Shown: positions 35,447 through 44,830 of the stretch, one piece after another
Layout: each line of letters starts with the position of its first letter
How positions within the stretch are numbered: the stretch's first letter is position 1
NCBI GenBank assembly: GCA_930367215.1
Contig: OV884060.1
Span: 13,224,001-13,288,000 of the forward strand
Direction of reading: 5' to 3'
DNA: 64,000 nucleotides
Source of the DNA: Pollenia angustigena
Lineage: Eukaryota; Arthropoda; Insecta; Diptera; Polleniidae
Position numbers and translations under genes: made by a program
The notes under the pieces: model-generated
Told to the model about the DNA's origin: nothing
The model's input: only the letters and a program-made list of their open reading frames with translations
Database searches by the model: none

Positions 35447-36065
35447 AAAGAAAAAAATGTAATTTTTGATTAGCTAATGTTATATTCATAGTACAAGAGA
35501 ATTTAAGGGGAGCAAAATGTTAAAAAAAAATATTTAAGATTTAATTGTAACTGTCAATAAAAAATTTATTATATTAAAAGTTATAGCAGAAAATTATTTA
35601 AAAATGTTTGTGCTTTCTTTCTGAATTCGGTTTTAGTTTCAACTTCAGGCCTTAAAAAGTCTTAGTATGCACTTTAACCATAAAATAAAAACCATATAAA
35701 ACTCTTAAGACTAGAAAACACCACCTAAAAATTCAAGGATTCTTAACAAGTTTCTCTTAACCAAAAAATAATGTAATGTAAGGTAAACAACAACAGACTG
35801 TTCTCGTATAAGGAAAAAAAAATAAATAAAGATACAAAATTTGTTAAAATTTTTAACTACAAATACCAAAAATTTACATGCTTTACTTAAAAATTCTGGA
35901 AACTTTACGAAATCTTACATGTCTATTTTGTTTCAGATACAAACAACAACAAACAAGAACATACAACTTAAAAAAAAAACTTAAAATATTAAATCTTTCT
36001 CACAACTTATAAAAAAGAAAACACAAATAAGGTATGAGTAAAATTAAATCGGAATTTTCAATTTC
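35447..36065. other. AT-rich intergenic stretch
   Basis: No gene or recognised repeat is seen. Confidence 0.45.
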
Positions 36066-36375
36066 ATTAAATTTAAGCAAACGATAACTTTTCTTGAAAA
36101 CACTTAAACTAGCGATAACTTTCCTATAGAAAAGTTTAACGAAGCGATAACTTTTTTTATAGTCAAATTCAACAAACAATAAAAATAGAAAAATTATACC
36201 AACGACAACTTAACAACTTAAGTTATCTACTACGGAAAAGTTTAACTGACAAAAACTTTTCTATAGAAAAGTTAAATCAAGGAAAACTTTTTTATAGGAA
36301 AGTTAATAAACTGACGATAACTTTGTTATAGAAAAGTTTTTCATATAAAGGTCGAACAATCGATAATTTTCTAAC
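36066..36375. repeat. Degenerate tandem repeat with palindromic CTTTTCTATAGAAAAG core
   Basis: Units of roughly 35-45 bp read CGATAACTTTTCTATAGAAA then AGTTTAAC with many variants (36083, 36113, 36140, 36253, 36284, 36314). Each core is self-complementary, so single strands could form strings of small hairpins. It is similar in flavour to the 16.7 kb array (ACTTTTTATAGGAAATTTT). Confidence 0.7.
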
Positions 36376-36480
36376 AACTTTGCAATAGATCGAAAGAACA
36401 CTAAAGTTTCAAACAGAATGTGCATAAAAAAACTTAAGCTCTGTCAAAAATTACCTAAAAGCCTCTCAAAAGCATTAAAA

Positions 36481-37223
36481 AACAAGTAAGAAAGTAAAGT
36501 CGGTCAAGCCTGGTCATATCATACCCTACACCACAGTATATAAAAACATTTTTGCTAGTGTTCTTGATTTGGTACCCATGAGCAGTCATGGACCCGCCAG
36601 AATAAAATTATGTTAGGGGCTTCAGATTCATGTAAAAGTTCTTAGTGGCGAATATTATTCAGACATCTTTATCTATATGCTTAATTTTGGACCTACCAGG
36701 ACAACATTTTGTCAGGGCATACTAGTAGCTATCGTTAAAGTTGTTATTGTCAATTTGTATGTTAATACCCACAATTATAGGGAAGTTATGGCATTATAAG
36801 CTATTTTCGGACGCAATATTTGTATGGGAGGTCAAATATGGATCGATTTCAAATCAAATTTAGTGGGATGATTTTGATTCAAATAAAATAAGTTTGGACC
36901 AAATTTAATCTTATTACCAACGTAATAAATTGATTTATGGCCACAAAGACCCTATTCCGGAAATAAGCTTTTATTGGGGATATGTGAAATTTTCAAATGG
37001 CTTTCAATAGGCTTGGTCGTTATGAAAATTATCTTAAAAATTTCGACCTGTAGTTTGCGCACAAGTTTTCCATGGACAGCCAGCCATCCGAACGGATATC
37101 GTTAAAACGTCTCAGAAAGATTTTGACCCCATCAGTATACTTAAAGGTGGCTCTAGGGCCAATATTTTAACATCAGCACAAATGCATAATACATACCCTC
37201 TCCACTATTGTGTTATGGGTATA
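36481..37223 (+). repeat. Hairpin-led family 1, copy C
   Basis: Begins AACAAGTAAGAAAGTAAAG and ends CCTCTCCACTATTGTGTTAT. The hairpin has mutated to GTCGGTCAAGCCTGGTC and the monomer block is replaced by diverged sequence. The 3' GACAGCCAGCCATCC and TTTAACATCAGCACAAATGC parts are retained. Confidence 0.7.
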
Positions 37224-37627
37224 AAAATAATATTTGTTAAGTTATTACAGTTCTATAAAACTTAACAAAAAGTTTCCTTAATGGTTTGACATATCGTCAG
37301 CTCGTTATTGGTTTGACCTACCAACCATTTTAAAAAAAAATTGAGTTGGGCATGGGGTATATATATTTTGAATATCCCCCAGGCATAAATTGGGACTTTT
37401 ACCAAAACTTAAGTACAGCAGTAGCACTGTAAATACAAAATTTGGTCTTTCCGTTAAATGTTTTGTCATCACAATACTACTAATACAAAAAAATGACTTA
37501 AGTTTTGCATTACCATATTAAAAATATTCCTGCACACCTACAACATTATAAATACAAAAATTTTACCTTAATTTTGTCATTCGAGTTGTCAAAAATCTTG
37601 TACCCCTACGACACTATTAAAATAAAA
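37224..37627. other. Stretch between two family 1 repeats, no gene seen
   Basis: Contains ATCGTCAGCTCGTTATTGG (~37306), weakly matching ~14357, and loosely repeated TACAAAAA-TT-ACTTAAGTTTTG phrases. Confidence 0.4.
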
Positions 37628-38042
37628 AACAAGTAAGGAAGTATAGTCGGTCAAGCCCGACCATATGATACCCTACACCACAGTATTTAAAATCACATCA
37701 TGCTTATGTGTTTATATAAATATAGATTTATCTAAGTTTATAAACTTCATGAAAATCGGTTTGAAAGTTTGTGAGAGGCAGAAATTGCCCCCTACCTCCC
37801 GTTGTGGTCCTATTTTTGAAAAACTGTATAGCTAATGTGTCCTTATAGATATGGTTCTATCTATGTTTTAAATTTCATTGAAATCGGTTTAATAGTTTCT
37901 GAGAGGAAGAAATTTCCCCTATCTTCCCTCGTGGTCCTACGATTCGACCCATTTTTAATAGGCTTGGTCCTTGTGCCAATAAAAATCTATGACCCAAATT
38001 TCATCAAATTATCTTTAAAATTGCGACCTGTACTTTGCGCAC
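37628..38042 (+). repeat. Hairpin-led family 1, copy D (3' truncated)
   Basis: Starts AACAAGTAAGGAAGTATAG with an intact GTCGGTCAAGCCCGAC hairpin and two monomers. It breaks off after GTACTTTGCGCACAAGGT, where the next small element begins. The 77-codon frame here is repeat-derived. Confidence 0.75.
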
Positions 38043-38185
38043 AAGGTAAACCTACTTTCATGCGTTGATGCGTCTATGCATTCTCTGCATTTTGTTGTGT
38101 AACTTGTCATATACAATTACACTGATTCAACTTGTTTGTCAAATGCATAAAAAGGTCAGACGCATAAACGCATGGTGTGGACCTT
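38043..38185. mobile_element. 143 bp foldback MITE, CATGCGTTGATGCGTC arms
   Basis: AAGGTAAACCTACTTTCATG and CGTTGATGCGTC at the left are inverted as GACGCATAAACGCATGGTG then TGGACCTT at the right. It sits where copy D of family 1 ends and ~25 bp before sequence used as a possible exon. Confidence 0.6.
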
Positions 38186-38206
38186 CAGCTTTATAACAGC
38201 CATTAA

Positions 38207-38258
38207 AAGAAAAAAATTTACAAGCGAAAGAACAAATTAAATTTTGCAGAGCAAAAAA
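38207..38258 (+). CDS. Possible upstream exon of the DUF4806-like gene
   Basis: Open from just after TAA (38204-38206) and reading KKKIYKRKNKLNFAEQK, it ends at a perfect GTAAGT donor (38259). Joined across a 55 nt intron, its last base A plus GT of the next exon makes a Ser codon. This exon is inferred only from the donor and phase. There is no ATG, and its left boundary is not defined. Confidence 0.3.
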
Positions 38259-38313
38259 GTAAGTAAAGTAATATAAGTAGGTAATTTAAAATAATAATAT
38301 TTTCTAACTTAAG

Positions 38314-38397
38314 GTGTGCAGGAGCTGCTGGACTCCGTTTTGGATGAACAGCCATCAACTTCTGAAAATGAACGTAACATTGCGAAAAAACGTAGAG
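38314..38397 (+). CDS. DUF4806-like gene exon (VQELLDSVLDEQ)
   Basis: The acceptor is TTTCTAACTTAAG and the donor is GAG|GTTAGT. It contributes 2 bases, 27 codons and 1 base. The GC-richer codons stand out from the flanks. Confidence 0.6.
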
Positions 38398-39599
38398 GTT
38401 AGTATACAATTTATGTATAAATATCTAAAATAGTTTGTTTTTGTTAAAGATGCTACCCAGTAAAAAATGGAGCTTCCAACGAAGCAGGTTTGTAAGGGAG
38501 AAACAAAAGAGTTGCGCTAACCATTGCGCATACGGAAGACACGAATTTTATATGGCGAGTTCCCACTTTTAAGCAATACATTTTTGACACATGAAGCGCA
38601 TTATTCAGCGCACATAAAAATTGTTATATGTAACGATCAGCCTTACACACTGAATGTTTTGATACAGTTATTTTTTAGTATTCTCCCTTACAAACCTGCT
38701 TCGTGGTAAGGGAATGCCGTAGCACTTGAAATGTTATTTTTTTTTTATAAAAGTTGTTGCGAGTTTTTTCAATTACTTTACTGCATTTCTGTATGTCTTA
38801 TTGCGTAGCGCATAATTCTGCGCTTATTATTTTAAATGTGCCATTATTGCTTCGCAATATGATACAATTTTTTATTGGGTAAAGACACAAAACCAAATGA
38901 CACTGAAACTGATGAACAGAATTCAGCGGTGTCTACAGATACAGAATTCAAAAAGAAAGTGATGGAAATGCTGCAGCAGATTTCAACCGATATCAAAAGT
39001 TTAAAAAGAACTCACACATATCAAATAAAGAAATTGGAAGAACAAATTGGCTTCTGTTTTGCACCTCAAAATGATTACAGACCATTACCACAGCTCAAAA
39101 CCTTCCTAAATATTAATGAGCCTTTTAAAACTTTAGAATCTTTTCAAGAATTTGAAAAGCAACTTGAAACTGAAAAAGGCTTTATAGATGCTTTTGTAAG
39201 TTGAAAAACATAAATATATCGATATTTACATATAAATTTTTTAAGTAATTATTTACATTTGTAATCATTAGAATGAAGTTGTTGCCTACAAAACTAGAGC
39301 AAGGTGTTTAACGGAGGCTATAAACAATTTTTTATCATTTCAATTAGACCCACAGCTGCAAGTTTTATTTAGTGGATGTGGCAAAATAAATAAAGGGACT
39401 AATAAGGAACATTTCAGCTCTAATATTGCATTCACTGCCCTAAAAGGTACATTTATTTTACAAACTATATTAATATGTGCATAAGCTTGTAAATAAATTT
39501 TATTATTTTCTTTTAGATCACCTCATTAGACAGTTTCCTCAAGAAACAGAGGCCAATGTTTTATCAAAGACTAGTCGATGGTTCGCAAATTCAAATGCG
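38314..39599 (+). CDS. Multi-exon gene for a coiled-coil protein with DUF4806-like C-terminus
   Basis: Exons inferred: 38314-38397, 38885-39195, 39272-39446 and 39517-~39599. Introns are 487, 76 and 70 nt, and every junction keeps the frame: G+AC makes Asp, the second junction is phase 0, and G+AT makes Asp. The product reads VQELLDSVLDEQPSTSENER and a KKRRDTK basic patch. An acidic/polar helix follows with KKVMEMLQQISTDIKSLKRT, a likely coiled coil. Then come PLPQLKTFLNINEPFKTLES and a domain ending IAFTALKGDHLIRQFPQETE then VLSKTSRWFANS. The layout of a charged linker, a short coiled coil and a domain finishing FK-L-(K/L) ... W(L/F)..(A/S) is that of DUF4806 proteins, of unknown function and common in insects. 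The N-terminus is not found. The 3' end is uncertain: a weak GTGGGC donor after 39599, otherwise read-through to TGA at 39695. Such domains may also travel in transposons, so host versus transposon origin is open. Confidence 0.6.
38476..38706. mobile_element. Foldback MITE inside the DUF4806-like gene intron
   Basis: CCAACGAAGCAGGTTTGTAA and GGGAGAA at the left are inverted as TTCTCCCTTACAAACC then TGCTTCGTGG at the right. It lies wholly between exons, and the 61-codon frame here belongs to it. Confidence 0.65.
38885..39195 (+). CDS. DUF4806-like gene exon with coiled coil
   Basis: The acceptor is GGGTAAAG and the donor TTT|GTAAGT. It contributes 2 bases plus 103 codons. It encodes the polar linker, the heptad-like KKVMEMLQQISTDIKSLKRT helix and EFEKQLETEKGFIDAF. 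Confidence 0.7.
39272..39446 (+). CDS. DUF4806-like gene exon (core domain)
   Basis: The acceptor is GTAATCATTAG and the donor AAAG|GTACAT. It encodes NEVVAYKTRARCLTEAINNF followed by LSFQLDPQLQVLFSGCGK and ending SSNIAFTALK. Confidence 0.65.
39517..39599 (+). CDS. DUF4806-like gene exon (domain end)
   Basis: The acceptor has a strong pyrimidine tract (TTATTTTCTTTTAG). It encodes HLIRQFPQETEANVLSKTSR then WFANSNA. Its 3' boundary is uncertain: a GTGGGC donor, or read-through through an AT-rich tail to TGA at 39693-39695. Confidence 0.55.
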
Positions 39600-39815
39600 G
39601 TGGGCGAAAAAATTATTTTTTTTTTAAATATTTTATTTAAAATTAATTTCTTTTATAAAAATAAATTTTTTAATAACAATTTTGAATTTAGTTGAACTGT
39701 TATCTGTGGTTCGAAATTTGCTGTTTTTATCACTTAAATCCCTATCACTTAAGTACATGTTGCCTCCTTTCCTTTGTTTTTTCGTATTCTTTCTGTCAAG
39801 ACTTTGTCTTGAAAC

Positions 39816-41451
39816 CAGCGTTGCCAGAAGATTTGGAATGAAAATCCTTTTTTGGCGAAAAAAAAATCTTATTTTGAAGAGAAAAATCTTGAAATTTTTT
39901 ATAACAAAGGCAAAAAAGTAAAAATTATATATTTTTTAAAAGAAACTCCTTTTTATTATGGAAACTACATATTTAAATTAAAATACGTAATTGCGGTATT
40001 TATACAAAATTAAATTGTTGGTTTAAAATTGTGTTTTAGCTATATTTAAAAATATAAATATATAAAATACATTTTAAATGCACTTAATTTCTAATAAATA
40101 AGAACGTAAAAAAGTCCATCTATATAAAGAAGTTTCGTCGAAAGTAATTAAATTCTTATATTAGAGATGTATAAATTTTGGGCAAAAAAAATTTGGTTTG
40201 GGAGCTATGAAGCTCATACATCATATGAAATCTTGAGGGTTCGCAGTTTAATATAATATTTTTTGATACCGTTGTTATATCGAAGGCATTTTGAGAAAAT
40301 TGCATTTAAAAAAAGCTCACTGAAAACTATGGATTTTCCTAAATATATTCCTAATGAATTTTTATTAAAATAATATTGGTACACGTTTAAACAGATATTC
40401 TTAAGCACTTATGTATAAATTATTTACAAATTATCATAAACATGGAATGTGGTATTTTCAAACCAAAAGCTTCATAACCCTTAACTGTAACTTTTTAACA
40501 CTCCTCTTGGTCTAGGCAGACCACAATTTGAACAGCTAAAAAACCCAATTAAATAAAAAGTTAATAAATATATTTGTTTTATTGAACGTATGTTTTTTGC
40601 TAGATTTTACGAATTTATTATCAATTTTTATTATTTTATTTTACACGCAAGTCATCGAATATGTAGTCCTTAATTTTGCACATTGCTTTTTCGCATCTAC
40701 CACACATTTGATTCAAACTTGATTCATTCAATTCAGAACATATCATTTATAGAATTCACGTTTCTGTTTTTTTGATATTTTTTCCTATTTGAAAACAAGA
40801 ATTCGGTCTGGCCAAAAGGGTAATTTCATAGACTTTTATATAAAAATAAAATTTCACCCGACTGGTTTGCTTCAATCGAATCCAAATTAGTTTCATTCGA
40901 TTCAGCACGTATCATTTATAGAACTTCGCCCCTGTTTTTTTGTTATATTCGAAAAATATCGCAAGGAAAACATAAATTTGGTCTGGCCCGACCAAGACGG
41001 TCATCCTAGGGTTTAGTTCCATTAGTTTTACCTTTTGGTACTAAGACATAGTAACTAAATACATGAACTTTTTTGTTCTTTGATAAATTAATCTTTAAAT
41101 ATATATGTACTACATTTTTTCTTTTCACAAATAATTTTTTTAATCAATATTCCCAAAATGAACAACCGCGAATCTTAATGCTTTTTTAATGTTTTGTATG
41201 CCCAGAAATAAATGCATGTTAGTACAAAAGTGTGCAAAACCAATAGACAACAAGCTGATATAAAACCTCATTGTTTTAAAAATTTACTGTTTAAAAAACT
41301 AAAAAAAAATTATGTATGTTGTACAAACTTAAAGTTAATAATCTTTATATCTAAAAATAAAAAATCTTAATTTGAGAAAAAAAATCTTTAAATCTTATTT
41401 TGTTCAAAAAATCTTGAAAAATAAGATAAAATCTTAATTCTGGCAACGCTG
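39816..41451. mobile_element. 1.6 kb non-autonomous hAT element with perfect 8 bp target duplication
   Basis: The left end CAGCGTTGCCAGAAGATTT is inverted as TAATTCTGGCAACGCTG at the right. It is flanked by CTTGAAAC at 39808-39815 and 41452-41459, an exact 8 bp duplication. CAG-GTTGCCA ends and 8 bp duplications are diagnostic of hAT. The subterminal ~100 bp repeat AAAATCTTATTTTG-type phrases on both sides. No transposase frame remains. It sits ~220 bp beyond the last DUF4806-like exon. Confidence 0.85.
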
Positions 41452-41622
41452 CTTGAAACCCTGAATACATTTATTTATTATGTTTTTTTTGTACACTTTC
41501 TTCGACATTTTATTTGTACAAATTAAAGTACAAATGTAAACATTAGAGCTCGTGCCATAGCTATTTTCAGAACAATTTTGATTTTAGTTGAACTGTTAAT
41601 TTCTAAATTTTTGATATTCTTT

Positions 41623-41780
41623 TAATTAGGCTTGAGTTCATCAAATTTAATTTTCATTAAATTATTTTCACTGAGGGAAGGAATTTTACAACTTGGAATT
41701 TATTGATAATTTTTCTTGGCTGAGCTGGGATTCGAACCCGGGTTAATCTTTACATGTTTCAAGAGTCACCACATTCTATC
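41623..41780 (-). repeat. tRNA-derived SINE, copy 2
   Basis: On the minus strand GGGTTCGAATCCC is a perfect B box (about 41728-41740), preceded by GTGACTCTTGAAACATGTAA and followed by the same AT-rich body as 3905-4095. The tRNA-like head is better preserved than in copy 1. Confidence 0.7.
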
Positions 41781-42009
41781 CTCAGAAGATCTTTGAGTTC
41801 TACCCACTGCCCCTTTCTTTATCCAAACCCTATTTCAAGAAATGTTATAATTTCTGAGATATTAAGAATTAATTTTGCTCTATATTAACTATTTTCAAGT
41901 TTATTAAGTATTGTTTTGCTCTACACGCCACTGTTTGGCGAATGCAGCAAAATCCTCAAACAAAAACGAACAAAATAAATTTCACTCTTGGTTTGCTTCA
42001 TTGTCGTAA
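41781..42009. other. Intergenic stretch, no gene seen
   Basis: Includes CGCCACTGTTTGGCG at ~41926, a short palindrome. The 66-codon frame at 41942-42142 overlaps the following repeat. Confidence 0.4.
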
Positions 42010-42270
42010 GAAAAAAAAAACAGTTAAAGCGCAAGCAACACAATTAGACAACAAGAAAATCATATTCACTCTTCATTGCCGTAAGAAAAACGTAGTTAAA
42101 TCAAAAGCAACAAAATTACAACAACTCAATACACAGCAGTAAGTATACGTATGCAGCACAAAAAGATACTTTTTAAAAATAAATTCAGCAAAGTGGCGTA
42201 TGCGGCACAAAACAATCATTTTCACTTTTAATAAAATACTATTAACTTCTAAGTTCGTTCATGAACCTTC
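42010..42270 (-). repeat. Dispersed repeat, minus copy of 14527-14750
   Basis: Inverted matches include ATTCACTCTTCATTGCCGTA, CAACAACTCAATACACAGCA, AAAGTGGCGTATGCGGCAC and GAACTTAG-AGTT. It is better preserved and longer than the plus copy. Confidence 0.65.
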
Positions 42271-42751
42271 AAAAATATTTTTGCATTTTTCTTCAAACGA
42301 GTATATTTTCAGAAAAATTAAATAAATCTTCATTGGCTTTTTTTTCCACTACGACTTTTTGGCATATGTGCCAAGCTATAATGAGCTTACGATATTGCTT
42401 TTGTTTTGTGTTCATCACTGAAATATGGAATAAAAATATTTTTTTTATAAATAACATGGAAATTAAGCACGGCAAGCAAAATCTTGTTAAGTAATCTCAT
42501 AAATATACTATGTATTTACTTAAGGAATATTTAAAAATGTAACTTTTGACGAAAGACGTAATTTTTTGAAAAAAAAAACAATAACTTTTTTGTTCTTCCC
42601 CTGACAACACTGATGTATTCACACGGTTGCTTAGACAACGTTATGCACATTCTGGTTGGGCCTTTTATAACTTGTTTTATAAACTAAAACCATTCTTATA
42701 GTTTGTATTTCAGATTTTTCGATATGGTTTTTTTATTAAAGTACATTTATT

Positions 42752-43143
42752 CCCAGCGGGGAAAAAAGGAGTACGGATGCCTTCTAGAAGACCTCTCCTT
42801 CTTTTGGAGATACAAGGCCTGCTCGTCATTCCATACTCATATCTTTTTTACACACGTTGTCATTGCGGAGAAGGCCTTCCGCTCTCGCTTCTTTAGCAGG
42901 TACATAAGAATTTTTTTGCTTTTACTTGTGCAAAAAAAAATACAAAAAATGTTACTCCTTCTCTACTCCCTTCTCATAGAAGCGAGTGTGGAAGGTTATT
43001 TGGTTATTTTATACCAAAGAGCCGAGGCCTACTTTAAGGCATTCTTTAGCAGTTAGATAAGAATACTAATTGAATCAAAAAAATTTAAAGCAGGCCTTTA
43101 AAAAGGTTATAAGTGAGAAGGTCTTCTGAGTTTTGCCGCTGGG
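42752..43143. mobile_element. 392 bp MITE with CCCAGCGG ends
   Basis: CCCAGCGGGGAAAA at the left is inverted as TTTTGCCGCTGGG at the right, with GAAGAC/GTCTTC just inside. A TTTAT-like sequence flanks both sides. The 117-codon frame spanning it has no domain and is dismissed. Confidence 0.65.
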
Positions 43144-43238
43144 TTTATAAACATCCACATAAACAATACGTAAGTATGTCTGTGCGTAAGTTGATTGCAT
43201 AAGAACCATACATAGATATTTATTTTATTTTGTATTAA

Positions 43239-43377
43239 CTGCCTGTTTTTAGAAAACGTAAGCAAGTGAGTGAGTGAGAAATTATATTGAAAACAAAAAC
43301 AAATTTTCGTTTTTTATTGTTGTTTTCAATATAATTTCTCACTCACTCACTTGCTTATGTTTTCTAAAAACAGGCAG
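43239..43377. mobile_element. 139 bp palindromic MITE with TAA target duplication, GTGAGTGAG stem
   Basis: CTGCCTGTTTTTAGAAAACG then TAAGCAAGTGAGTGAGTGAG is inverted almost perfectly at the right. It is flanked by TAA at 43236-43238 and 43378-43380. The terminus matches 2576-2715 and 6866-6947, but the stem is unrelated. Confidence 0.8.
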
Positions 43378-43435
43378 TAAGTCTCTTTCGTTTCGTTTCG
43401 TTAAGTTTTTTTTCCAAAAGGGTGTTTTTGTTTAG

Positions 43436-43552
43436 ACCGACAGCACTTGAGATTTGAGACTTATCGCCAAATTTTGATTTCAATAAGTTGATGGTAAGAC
43501 ACACAACGCCATCCTGTTGAAACCACTTCTCGCCCGGACCAATGTCATCCAT
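43436..43552 (-). pseudogene. mariner transposase fragment
   Basis: Reads EKWFQQDGVVCLTINLLKSK then FGD, matching the conserved mariner catalytic block WFQQDGATCHT...INLL...FGD. The Asp of QQDG is kept, but a residue run after the Cys is deleted (VCL-TINLL). Sequence on both sides is no longer transposase, so this is a relic. Confidence 0.75.
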
Positions 43553-43658
43553 GTCAAAAATCTTTTTGTTTTAAAATATGATCATAAATGTCAAAAAGTG
43601 AGCGCAGTATGACAGTTCGTTTGAATGCAAACCCTTTCGTTAGTTCTATCGGCCTTAA

Positions 43659-44576
43659 CCTTTATGTGCTCGGGATTGTAAACTTACGTTGGCGGTCGAA
43701 AGTCTACATTTGTAGCAAATATGTCTTTGTATGGAAAATTATGTTCACATATCAAAAAAGACATAAGTAGAAGAGCGTTACACTTTAATGCATATTTGTA
43801 AAATATAATAACGTTAAATCGGCAAAAAGCTTGGCATTGAAAAGAAAAAGCTTGATTTTTCTTTACAATTAATATTGTTTTAAATTGTTTTAAAGTCGAC
43901 TTTAGAAAAAGTCAACTTTATTTTTGACTATGAATATGGGATAATATTGATGCTTCAAATGAATGGATTATGGTATAAATGAAAAACAAAATAGAGCCTG
44001 ATAGTTCTGCTATACATTCTTCTTCTAACAATTCAAAATTCCTTGGGATACAAATTCCCACAGCTCTTTCCGACAAAATACATTATAACTGCAGCCCAAA
44101 AATACCAAATGCATAGATCAATAATTGTTATGGTTTCTTGATTTTCTTAGGAATTAAATAAAAAAATTTTTTAAAATTCCGGTTAATGGTAGCTTAATGA
44201 TAGTTTTTCTTGATCAAGCCAAATCAAGCCCGTCTGACAAGCCTAAAGCACACGCATGCATACACAAACGTGCACAAGAAACCAAAAGTTAAAAAAATAC
44301 CAAACTACATGTTCGACATGGACCATTAAAAAAAATCGAGTTGAGTAAAAGAACGATGTGAATTTCCATACATTTTATATGGTGTTTACGTTTGTAGACT
44401 ACCTACCAGGAGATGGTCATTTTGAAAAGTAGGGTCTGGGGGGTGCTCTAAATTATATTTTTAACGTGTCAGTAGCCAAACTTTGGAAATTTCGGAACCT
44501 GTTGTTGTGAAAATTTTTTTTATATTCAACTGTTTCTGCAAAATGCTACAAATGTAAGCTACCGAGCACATAAAGG
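43659..44576. mobile_element. piggyBac-like element with TTAA target duplication
   Basis: CCTTTATGTGCTCGG at the left is inverted as CCGAGCACATAAAGG at the right, with TTAA at 43655-43658 and 44577-44580. CTACATTTGTAGCA subterminal sequence is also repeated inverted (43706, 44544). TTAA plus a CC-starting TIR is characteristic of piggyBac. At 918 bp without a transposase frame, it is non-autonomous. Confidence 0.75.
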
Positions 44577-44755
44577 TTAAAAAAACACCCTTCAAATTTG
44601 TACTTTTATAGTAAAGTTAAGCCTTTGACTTTGTGGATTTATGTTGAAGAGAAGTTTTCTTTTTGGACACAAACATTGTTATTTCATCAAAATAAAACAT
44701 ATTTTGTTTATGAAAAGGAAAAAATAAAAACAATTTCTTAAATTTAAAAATTTAA

Positions 44756-44830
44756 CAGCCTGTTCGTCGATTTCGAAAGTTAACGTTCGCATAGAAAATT
44801 ATATTTAAAACAAAAAACCAAATTCTAAAA
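44756..44830. mobile_element. Left half of a TTCGAACG-stem palindromic MITE
   Basis: TAA then CAGCCTGTTCGTCGATTTCG and AAAGTTAACGTTCGCATAG match the left arm of 59213-59351 and 2576-2715. The right arm is missing. Confidence 0.65.

Larger units (their letters stand above)
43415..44592 (-). mobile_element. Deleted mariner split by a piggyBac-like element
   Basis: The left terminus AAAGGGTGTTTTTGTTTAGA (43414-43433) pairs with AAAAAAACACCCTT at 44579-44592, the same TIR type as 45512-46255. Minus-strand transposase remnants (43440-43555) follow the left end. The right TIR is interrupted right after its subterminal GGCC by the 43659-44576 insertion. Without that insertion the mariner would be ~255 bp. 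Confidence 0.6.

Noticed and set aside
37835..38068. 77-codon frame, with similar ones at 21550, 23784, 47216 and 47430
   Set aside because: They are translations of the family 1 repeat monomers and 3' block; copies differ by indels and show no coding constraint.
3905..41780. tRNA genes suggested by TTCGAA/TTCGAG arms at 4030, 20310 and 41730
   Set aside because: Only the T arm is preserved; acceptor and D arms do not pair, bodies are repeated or A-tailed, so these are SINEs.
42703..43056. 117-codon open frame
   Set aside because: It lies across a CCCAGCGG-ended MITE, is rich in F/L/Y from AT bias, and has no domain.
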